Shown one piece after another: positions 12,563-18,009 of a stretch of 19,276 bases of DNA. The stretch covers positions 1 to 19,276 of the forward strand of contig UQYL01000026.1 of NCBI GenBank assembly GCA_900545365.1, read 5' to 3'. The position numbers and the translations under genes were made by a program. Source of the stretch: an uncultured Dialister sp. GTDB taxonomy: Bacteria > Bacillota > Negativicutes > Veillonellales > Dialisteraceae. Below the pieces are notes generated by a model that saw only the letters and a program-made list of their open reading frames with translations, ran no database searches and was not told the DNA's origin. The first letter of the stretch is position 1; every line of letters begins with the position of its first letter.

Positions 12563-13465
12563 ATGAGCCTCTGCAATCTCTGCCCCCGCCGCTGCCGCAT
12601 CGACCGGCGGGAATCCTTCTACGGCGAAGGGCCCGTGGGATACTGCCGCCTCGGCACGCGCCCCGTCGTCGCCAGAGCCGCGCTGCACCACTGGGAAGAG
12701 CCGTGCATCTCCGGCACCCGCGGCGCGGGAACAGTCTTCTTCTCCGGGTGCAACCTGTCCTGCGTGTACTGCCAGAATTACGAGATCTCCGAGCTGCGGA
12801 AAGGCACGGAAATATCTGTGGCGCGTCTCCGGGAGATCTATTTCGAGCTCATCGCTCAGGGGGCGCACAATATCGACCTCGTCACGCCCACCCACTTCAC
12901 CCGCGCCGTCTACGAGAGCCTCCGGGAGCCCCTCCCCGTGCCGGTGGTGTACAACTGCGGCGGCTACGAGAGCGTCCACACCATCCGTTTCCTCCGGAAT
13001 AAGATCCAGATCTGGCTGCCCGACATGAAATACAGCGACAGCGCCGCGGCGGCGCGATACAGCCATGCCCCGGACTACTTTGACCGCGCGGCGGACGCCA
13101 TCGAGCAGATGTACCGCCAGACCGGCGACTACGACATCGGCCCGGACGGGCTCCTGCGGAAAGGCGTCCTCATCCGCCACCTCATCCTGCCGGGACAGCT
13201 CGCCAATACGAAGGGCGTCCTCGAATACATCGCCGAGACCTTCCGCCCCGGCCAGGTGCTCTTCAGCCTCATGCGGCAGTACGTCCCCTGCGGGCGGGCC
13301 GCGGAATTTCCCGAGATCGACCGGCGCATCACCGACGAGGAATACGAAGAAGCGGAAGACTACATGCTCGCTCTCGGCATTGAAGACGGCTACGTCCAGC
13401 AGAAAGACTCCGCCGACGCCGCCTACACCCCCGCCTTCGACGGCACCGGCGTATTACACAAATAA
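12563..13465 (+). CDS. PflX-like radical SAM protein (300 aa)
   Basis: Radical SAM protein of the COG1313 / PflX group, described as related to pyruvate formate-lyase activating enzymes but without a proven substrate. The N-terminal cysteine set CNLCPRRC (C4, C7, C11) plus Cys28 in GYCRLG is typical of the group. The radical SAM motif is CNLSCVYC (C63, C67, C70). PVVYNCGGYES and IWLPDMKY are further family motifs. The length fits. The start was set at 12563 (AAAGGAG five bases upstream). No pfl-type glycyl radical enzyme is nearby, so the partner is more likely the adjacent DUF1848 protein or something elsewhere. Confidence 0.85.
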   Translation: MSLCNLCPRRCRIDRRESFYGEGPVGYCRLGTRPVVARAALHHWEEPCISGTRGAGTVFFSGCNLSCVYCQNYEISELRKGTEISVARLREIYFELIAQGAHNIDLVTPTHFTRAVYESLREPLPVPVVYNCGGYESVHTIRFLRNKIQIWLPDMKYSDSAAAARYSHAPDYFDRAADAIEQMYRQTGDYDIGPDGLLRKGVLIRHLILPGQLANTKGVLEYIAETFRPGQVLFSLMRQYVPCGRAAEFPEIDRRITDEEYEEAEDYMLALGIEDGYVQQKDSADAAYTPAFDGTGVLHK

Positions 13466-13470
13466 AAAGA

Positions 13471-13505
13471 AACCTCTCTCCCGCCGTGGGAAAGAGGCCT
13501 TTTTT
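13471..13505 (+). terminator. Terminator of the thioesterase-DUF1848-radical SAM operon
   Basis: CCTCTCTCCC, a 5-base loop and GGGAAAGAGG form a 10-bp stem with one mismatch, followed by six T. It begins a few bases after the stop codon. Confidence 0.85.
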
Positions 13506-13569
13506 ATGCCTGCCGCCTTACGGATACCGGCGGGAAACCTCTGCGATTTCCTTCCGAAGCGCTTTGTCC

Positions 13570-13575
13570 TATAAT
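13570..13575 (+). promoter_or_regulatory. -10 box of the DUF2284 gene
   Basis: A perfect TATAAT, 25 bases ahead of the start codon, giving a short leader with AAAGGAG. No clear -35 is seen. Confidence 0.45.
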
Positions 13576-13599
13576 GGGAAAAAGAAAGGAGCGATATCC

Positions 13600-14157
13600 A
13601 TGACTGACGAAGATATGAAACGGCTCGAAGAAAAAGCGAAGGGACTCGGCGCGTCCGCCGCCGTGCCTGTGAAGGTGGCCTCCATCAAGACCGGCCTTTG
13701 GACGCGGATGAAATGCCAGTACGGCTGCCCCAATTACGGACAGACCCTCTGCTGCCCGCCCCACGCGCCGGACGCGGAATTCATGAAAAAATTCCTCGCC
13801 GACTACACCTGGTCCCTCCTCGTGCAGATGACCATCCCCTTCGACGCGGACAAAGTGACGGACTGGAACGAATATGACAAGAAGATCAACTTCGCCCTCA
13901 CCGATCTGGTCATCGGCGTCGAAAAAGAAGCCTTCCTCATGAATTACTACAAGGCCTTCGGCCTCAAGGCGGGGCGGTGCCGCCTCTGCGACGAATGCAC
14001 GCTCACCCGCTGCCGCCATCCCGACAGGGCCCGTCCCTCGGCGGAAGCCTGCGGCATCGACGTGATGGCCCTCGCCGCGGACAACGGCTTCGACTCCCGC
14101 GTCATCCGCGGCCCTGTGAAAGATATCAAGATCTACGGCCTCATCCTGCTGGAATGA
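13600..14157 (+). CDS. DUF2284 predicted metal-binding protein (185 aa)
   Basis: Cytosolic cysteine-rich protein of the DUF2284 / COG5423 family. MKCQYGCPNYGQTLCCPP (37-54) holds Cys39, Cys43, Cys51 and Cys52. A second set, CRLCDECTLTRCRHP (127-141) plus Cys151 in ACGIDV, looks like a ferredoxin-type cluster motif (C127, C130, C133, C138). Probably one Fe-S cluster plus a metal site; substrate unknown. Start was set at 13600, with AAAGGAG eight bases upstream; longer in-frame starts run into the preceding terminator. A terminator follows directly, so it is a single-gene unit, though adjacent to two other likely Fe-S proteins. Confidence 0.82.
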   Translation: MTDEDMKRLEEKAKGLGASAAVPVKVASIKTGLWTRMKCQYGCPNYGQTLCCPPHAPDAEFMKKFLADYTWSLLVQMTIPFDADKVTDWNEYDKKINFALTDLVIGVEKEAFLMNYYKAFGLKAGRCRLCDECTLTRCRHPDRARPSAEACGIDVMALAADNGFDSRVIRGPVKDIKIYGLILLE

Positions 14158-14164
14158 AGCACGC

Positions 14165-14206
14165 AAAAACGCCCCGCTCCCGCTCATGCGGAAGGAGGCG
14201 TTTTTT
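14165..14206. terminator. Bidirectional terminator between DUF2284 and the dehydrogenase
   Basis: AAAAACGCC and GGCGTTTTTT pair around an inner CCGC-TCAT-GCGG hairpin. Convergent genes end on both sides. Confidence 0.8.
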
Positions 14207-14216
14207 ATTTTATGAA

Positions 14217-15290
14217 TTATTTTTCGTCTTTGCTGAGCGCTTCCAGCTCGAGGATGGCTTTCTCGATCATGTCGAGGGTGATCTTGTAGGGCGACTGGTC
14301 GAGGTCGTACTTGGTGGAGGCGTGTTCCGCGAGGCGGTGCGCCGTTTCGAGGGATTCGCCCACGTCGGCGAGTTTGTGCGGCAGGGCGAGTTCGCGGCAG
14401 AAGGCGAGCATGTTATCCCGCGCTTCGTACTGCTTGTCCATGGTGAGAAGCACGAGGGTGCCGTAGCAGACGACCGCGCCGTGGAGGTATTCCTTGTCGT
14501 GGGGGATCTCCGTGTGGCCGTTGTAAATGGCGTGGCCCAGGTTGGAATTGTAGTCGCCGGTGAGGCAGTTCGAGACGAGGCCGGTGGTCACGATGATGAG
14601 CTGGATGACCCGCTCCAGATCTTCGGTGATCTCTTTCTTATCGAAGGCTTCCATGGCGGCTTTCCCGTACCGGAGGAGCTCATCGGAGCAGTTTCCCGCC
14701 ATCTGCGCGCCGAGGCTGCGGATATAAGGGACTTCCGCGTCGCCGCGGACGGAGAAGAGCACTTCGTACTGCTTGGACAGGGCGTCGCCGATGCCCGCCC
14801 AGAAATAATCCCGCGGCGAATGGAGGATGACTTCCGTATTGATGAAGGTATGGTACGCCGGGCGCTTCCGGTACCACACCTGGCAGAAGGTGCCGTCCAG
14901 ATGGTAGACGACGCACACCGCCGTGACGGGAGCGCAGTTCGAGCAGAGCGTCGGGAAGGTGAAGACGGGCTTATTCATATACTCCGCGGCGATCTTCGCG
15001 GTGTCCACCGCGCGGCCGCCGCCGACGGCAAAGATCATGTCCGCCTGCTGGACTTCAGGGATCTCCGTCAGCGCTTTTGCCGCTTCAAAGGTGCTGTTGT
15101 CGCCGTACTGGAAAGAGCCGAGGATGTCGATCTTCCCTTCACAGGCTTTGCGGAGGGCCGGTTCCGCCGCGGCGCGGGATTTCTGCCCGCCGATGATGAC
15201 CGCGGTCTTGCCGAAAGCGCCGCAGATGGAAGGCACGGAGTCATAGGCGTCCGCGCCGATGGTGTAGCTGGGGAAGAATTGATCTGTCAT
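14217..15290 (-). CDS. Iron-containing alcohol dehydrogenase family, glycerol dehydrogenase-like (357 aa)
   Basis: NAD(P)-dependent, metal-containing dehydrogenase. GGGRAVDTAK (90-99) is the nucleotide-binding loop and TFPTLCSNCAPVTA (111-124) the following conserved loop. Metal ligands fit Asp169 (GIGDALSK), His253 (LGHAIYNGH) and His270 (LHGAVVCYG), with the same spacing as glycerol dehydrogenase. The closest relatives are probably GldA or hydroxycarboxylate dehydrogenase (HcxA/YbdH); these cannot be told apart by eye. The start at 15290 has GGAG six bases upstream. It is a single-gene unit with a promoter (15335-15363) and a shared terminator downstream. Confidence 0.85.
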   Translation of the reverse strand: MTDQFFPSYTIGADAYDSVPSICGAFGKTAVIIGGQKSRAAAEPALRKACEGKIDILGSFQYGDNSTFEAAKALTEIPEVQQADMIFAVGGGRAVDTAKIAAEYMNKPVFTFPTLCSNCAPVTAVCVVYHLDGTFCQVWYRKRPAYHTFINTEVILHSPRDYFWAGIGDALSKQYEVLFSVRGDAEVPYIRSLGAQMAGNCSDELLRYGKAAMEAFDKKEITEDLERVIQLIIVTTGLVSNCLTGDYNSNLGHAIYNGHTEIPHDKEYLHGAVVCYGTLVLLTMDKQYEARDNMLAFCRELALPHKLADVGESLETAHRLAEHASTKYDLDQSPYKITLDMIEKAILELEALSKDEK

Positions 15291-15334
15291 AATGGTCTCC
15301 TTTCATCCGTATAGAAATGCATCTAATTTCTAAT

Positions 15335-15363
15335 ATTATACGTTCCTTTCATAGCCCGCGCAA
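15335..15363 (-). promoter_or_regulatory. Promoter of the dehydrogenase, TTGCGC-N17-TATAAT
   Basis: On the minus strand TTGCGC (15358-15363) and TATAAT (15335-15340) are 17 bases apart. Downstream, AGAAAT-N7-ATTTCT (15313-15331) is a small inverted repeat that could be an operator. Confidence 0.65.
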
Positions 15364-15370
15364 GAAACAT

Positions 15371-15405
15371 AAAAAAACTGCCCCATTTTCAGGGACAGTT
15401 TTCCT
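15371..15405 (-). terminator. Terminator of bioB
   Basis: AAACTGTCCC, a 7-base loop and GGGGCAGTTT (minus strand) pair over 10 bp with one G-U, followed by a run of T. It starts a few bases after the bioB stop. Confidence 0.85.
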
Positions 15406-15408
15406 TTT

Positions 15409-16416
15409 TCAGTTCGCCTGCGGCGCGGGGCGGGTGAAGGTGCGGCCCAGGTCTTCCGTCATGCGGATGTCTTCTTTCGGGTCGCGGCCTGCCGTGGTGA
15501 GGTAGCCGCCCACCATGATGCCGTTCAGGCCGCCGGTGAGGGCGTAGGCCTGGAGGCTGCGGAGGTTCACTTCCCGGCCCCCGGCGGTGCGGATGAGGGC
15601 TTTCGGCAGGACGAAGCGGAACATGGCGAAGGTCCGCAGCACTTCCAGCGGCGGAAGGCGGCGGTTTGTATAGAAGGGTGTCCCCGGCACGGGGTTCAGG
15701 ATATTGAGCGGCACGGAGTCGATGTGCATCTTCTTCAGGGTAAAGGCCATCTCCACGCGCTGGTCCGGCGATTCGCCGAGGCCGATGATGCCGCCGGAGC
15801 AGACGCGGATGCCCGCCTGCTGCGCCGCCCGGATGATGACGTCTTTGTCGGCGAAGGTGTGGGTGGTGCAGATGCTCGGGAAATAGGACGGCGCGGTCTC
15901 GATATTGCAGTGGATGCGGGTGACGCCCGCTTCTTTCAGGCGCTTCGCCTGCTCTGCCGTGATGAGGCCGAGGGAGCAGCACACTTCCATGCCCGTCTCG
16001 CCGCGGATCTTTTTCACCACGTCCACGATCTCGTCAAATTCATTGGGATTGTCCTGATTGCGGCCGCTCGTGACGAGGGAGAAGCGCACCGCGCCCGCTT
16101 CTTTTGCTTTCCGCGCCGCCGCGAGGATCTCTTCTTCCGGCAGGAGGCGGTATACTTTCGCCCCCGTTTTATAATGGCCCGACTGGGCGCAGAATTTGCA
16201 GTCCTCCGGGCAGTGGCCGCTCCGCGCGTTCAGAATGGCGCAGAAATCGACGGCGCTGCCGCAGTATTTCTGGCGGATCTTATCGGCCATGGCGAGGAGG
16301 AGCATGGTGTCCTCGTCTTTCACGCGGACGAGCCGCTTCGCTTCTTCTTCTGTGATCTCCCCGCCGGCGATGACCTTTTCCGCCAGCGCTATGATGTCAG
16401 CGCATGTATTTTCCAT
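15409..16416 (-). CDS. bioB: Biotin synthase BioB, probably the anaerobic Type II (335 aa)
   Basis: Radical SAM enzyme that inserts sulfur into dethiobiotin, the last step of biotin synthesis. The radical SAM motif is CPEDCKFC (C69, C73, C76). The E. coli [2Fe-2S] ligands Cys97, Cys128, Cys188 and Arg260 align here with Ser113 (RFSLVTSG), Cys146 (VCCSLG), Cys206 (RVCSGGI) and probably Arg276. The first ligand is thus missing, while Cys59 (DFCAILNARSG) and Cys147 are extra. This fits the recently described Type II BioB of anaerobes, which uses a [4Fe-5S] cluster as sulfur source. Start has GGAGG seven bases upstream. It is monocistronic, 12 kb from bioYDA but with the same operator and promoter arrangement. 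Confidence 0.95.
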   Translation of the reverse strand: MENTCADIIALAEKVIAGGEITEEEAKRLVRVKDEDTMLLLAMADKIRQKYCGSAVDFCAILNARSGHCPEDCKFCAQSGHYKTGAKVYRLLPEEEILAAARKAKEAGAVRFSLVTSGRNQDNPNEFDEIVDVVKKIRGETGMEVCCSLGLITAEQAKRLKEAGVTRIHCNIETAPSYFPSICTTHTFADKDVIIRAAQQAGIRVCSGGIIGLGESPDQRVEMAFTLKKMHIDSVPLNILNPVPGTPFYTNRRLPPLEVLRTFAMFRFVLPKALIRTAGGREVNLRSLQAYALTGGLNGIMVGGYLTTAGRDPKEDIRMTEDLGRTFTRPAPQAN

Positions 16417-16458
16417 TTCTTTTCCTCCCGCCTTCCGGCAATTGTTATTCTACAGGCA

Positions 16459-16487
16459 AGTATAAGATAAACAATTCATCAAGTCAA
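16459..16487 (-). promoter_or_regulatory. Promoter of bioB, TTGACT-N17-TATACT
   Basis: On the minus strand the -35 TTGACT (16482-16487) and -10 TATACT (16459-16464) are 17 bases apart, with transcription starting about 36 bases before the ATG. As at bioY, the -35 is inside the proximal operator arm. Confidence 0.8.
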
Positions 16488-16513
16488 CCGTATATTTATG
16501 TGTATGTTTACAA
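16481..16513. promoter_or_regulatory. BirA-like biotin operator upstream of bioB
   Basis: AAGTCAACC (16481-16489), 15 bases, TGTTTACAA (16505-16513). It matches the known BirA operator TTGTAAACC-N14/15-GGTTTACAA; the distal arm agrees at eight of nine positions and the proximal arm shares GTCAAC with the bioY site. Confidence 0.8.
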
Positions 16514-16569
16514 TCAGTCAGGAAATATGCATTCTTCTGTGTTACAATGGGAAGAAAACGGAGGTCATC

Positions 16570-16968
16570 ATGAATACAGATTGGATGGAAGCGGCGGCTC
16601 TCGCGGCGCTCGCCGCGGCGTGGGCGGTCTTCTGCGCCCGGTCGCAGGACGCGAAGTACGCCCGGAGCCTGCGCTACCAGTGGTTCTACTATGTGGGATA
16701 CATGGGCTGGTCGCTGTGGCTCCTCTCGTGGGCGGCGAGCCTCTCGGGATTTTCCTTTTTCGCCGGAGGCAATATGTGGGGCGCGACGCTGGTCATCCTC
16801 CCTGCCGTGGCGTGGCACATGGGCGAATGCTGGCGCATCGAGGCGGCCATCGACAGGAATGAGGAGTCGGAGAAGAAAGATCGGAAGGGCCGCCTCCTGA
16901 AGCGGGTCTCCACGGCGCTCCTCCTGATGAATCTCGTCCTCCTCTGGCATACCGGCATGCAGCAATAA
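16570..16968 (+). CDS. Small membrane protein of unknown function (132 aa)
   Basis: Not recognised. Four hydrophobic segments can be seen, at about residues 7-22, 39-57, 69-88 and 112-127, rich in Trp, with a charged loop (RNEESEKKDRKGR, 96-108) before the last. Likely an inner-membrane protein. The start at 16570 was chosen for GGAGG five bases upstream; an upstream in-frame ATG at 16498 has none and would start inside the bioB operator. A TACAAT box lies at 16543-16548. It is divergent from bioB, and the operator sits between them, so biotin control of this gene is possible but unproven. A terminator follows at once. Confidence 0.75.
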   Translation: MNTDWMEAAALAALAAAWAVFCARSQDAKYARSLRYQWFYYVGYMGWSLWLLSWAASLSGFSFFAGGNMWGATLVILPAVAWHMGECWRIEAAIDRNEESEKKDRKGRLLKRVSTALLLMNLVLLWHTGMQQ

Positions 16969-16996
16969 AAAAGCTCCCTTGCGGGAGCGATTTTTT
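16969..16996. terminator. Bidirectional terminator after the membrane protein gene
   Basis: GCTCCC, loop TTGC, GGGAGC with A-run on the left and T-run on the right. The stop codon of the convergent minus-strand gene lies in its T-run. Confidence 0.85.
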
Positions 16997-17411
16997 ATTG
17001 GTCATTTTCGGGAAGGACGCGGTACTTCGACGGGTCGGCTTCTTTCACGCCGTCCATGAGAGGATCGAGATTTTTGCGGAGCTTCTCGTGGCGGCACCGG
17101 AGGAAGACGTTTTCTTCCCGGCAGCAGGCGGCATCGAAGGTCTCGCCTGTCGCGAGGTCTTCCACGCGGCACGGCTCGTACCGTTCGTCGATGATCTGCA
17201 TCACCCGGTAAAGGCCGTACCGGAAGGGCTCGCCTCTGTCGCTGTACTGGCTGTACATGTTCGCGCCGTCCACCCAGCCGGTATAGCCTTTGCGCAGCGG
17301 CGAGGTGAGGGGATTCCAGCCCCAGGCGGGCACGGAGAGGTGCGCCGCCGCATCGGGGTATTCCCGGCGGGCGTTCTCATTGAAGACGCACCGGATCCAC
17401 CGCGCGTCCAT
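16995..17411 (-). CDS. Hypothetical protein coupled to bcp (138 aa)
   Basis: Not recognised. A soluble-looking protein rich in aromatic residues (WGWNPLTSPLRKGYTGW, 30-46; YRVMQIIDERYEPCRVEDL, 68-86) with cysteines at 8, 81, 96, 97 and 106. No signal peptide or membrane segment. Its ATG overlaps the stop codon of bcp by one base (TGATG), so it is made only with translation of bcp. Its own stop runs into the terminator. The tight coupling and the CC pair suggest a role related to peroxide defence or thiol chemistry, but this is inference only. Confidence 0.75.
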   Translation of the reverse strand: MDARWIRCVFNENARREYPDAAAHLSVPAWGWNPLTSPLRKGYTGWVDGANMYSQYSDRGEPFRYGLYRVMQIIDERYEPCRVEDLATGETFDAACCREENVFLRCRHEKLRKNLDPLMDGVKEADPSKYRVLPENDQ

Positions 17412-17881
17412 CAGGCTTTCTCCGTGAGTTCTTTCAGGAGCTCCGCCACATGGGTGGAGGCTTTCACGTTCCGGTATTCCCCGGCGAGGTTTCCTTCTTC
17501 GTCGATGAGGAAGGTGGAGCGCTCGATGCCCATGTATTTTCTGCCGTACATGCTTTTTTCTTTCATCACGCCGTAGGCATTGCAGAGGCTCTCGTCTTCG
17601 TCGGAGAGGAGCGGGAAGTTCAGTTCGTATTTGTCGCGGAAATTGCAGTGTTTCCGCACGCTGTCCCGGGAGACGCCGAGCACGGACCAGCCGAGGGCTT
17701 CAAATTCGGCGAGGTGGTCGCGGAAGGCCTGCGCTTCCATGGTGCATCCCGAGGTATTGTCTTTCGGATAGAAGTAGAGAATGACTTTCTTCCCTTTGTA
17801 ATCGGAGAGGGAGATGTCCCGGCCCTGGTCGGAGGGGCGGGTAAATGACGGCGCGGGCGCGCCGATCGCAAGTGCTGCCAT
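17411..17881 (-). CDS. bcp: Thiol peroxidase / peroxiredoxin Bcp (156 aa)
   Basis: Peroxiredoxin of the BCP/PrxQ subfamily that reduces H2O2 and organic peroxides using a thioredoxin-like donor. Peroxidatic Cys46 is in NTSGCTMEAQAF; the usual TPGCT has Ser for Pro here. Cys at the +5 position, the resolving cysteine of E. coli BCP, is absent (Ala50-Gln51); remaining cysteines are 79 and 100. It may use a 1-Cys mechanism or one of these as resolver. STFLIDEEG (122-130) is the usual later motif. Length is typical. The start at 17881 has AAGGA seven bases upstream. First gene of a two-gene unit. Confidence 0.93.
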   Translation of the reverse strand: MAALAIGAPAPSFTRPSDQGRDISLSDYKGKKVILYFYPKDNTSGCTMEAQAFRDHLAEFEALGWSVLGVSRDSVRKHCNFRDKYELNFPLLSDEDESLCNAYGVMKEKSMYGRKYMGIERSTFLIDEEGNLAGEYRNVKASTHVAELLKELTEKA

Positions 17882-17923
17882 TGGGATTCCTTCTTTCTTT
17901 TATCGAAATTTTTCTATATTTTC

Positions 17924-17958
17924 AGTGTACCGCAGGGCGGGATTTTTTGCAAATCCCG
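17924..17958 (-). promoter_or_regulatory. Promoter of bcp with an overlapping inverted repeat
   Basis: On the minus strand TTGCAA (17947-17952) and TACACT (17924-17929) are 17 bases apart. An inverted repeat CGGGATT / AATCCCG (17938-17944 and 17952-17958, 7-base spacer) straddles the -35, a position suited to a repressor. It does not look like a PerR box. Confidence 0.55.
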
Positions 17959-17970
17959 AAAATGCCCGCA

Positions 17971-17998
17971 GAAAAGCCCCCGCCGGAGCGGAGGCCTT
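17971..17998 (-). terminator. Terminator of the pyruvate carboxylase gene
   Basis: On the minus strand GCCTCCGC, loop TCCG, GCGGGGGC (one G-T pair) followed by four T. It begins 14 bases after the stop codon. Confidence 0.75.
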
Positions 17999-18009
17999 TT
18001 TGTGTGAAA

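Noticed and set aside
12563..13465. Assignment as a true pyruvate formate-lyase activating enzyme
   Set aside because: The extra N-terminal cysteines and motifs place it in the PflX/COG1313 group and there is no glycyl radical enzyme nearby.
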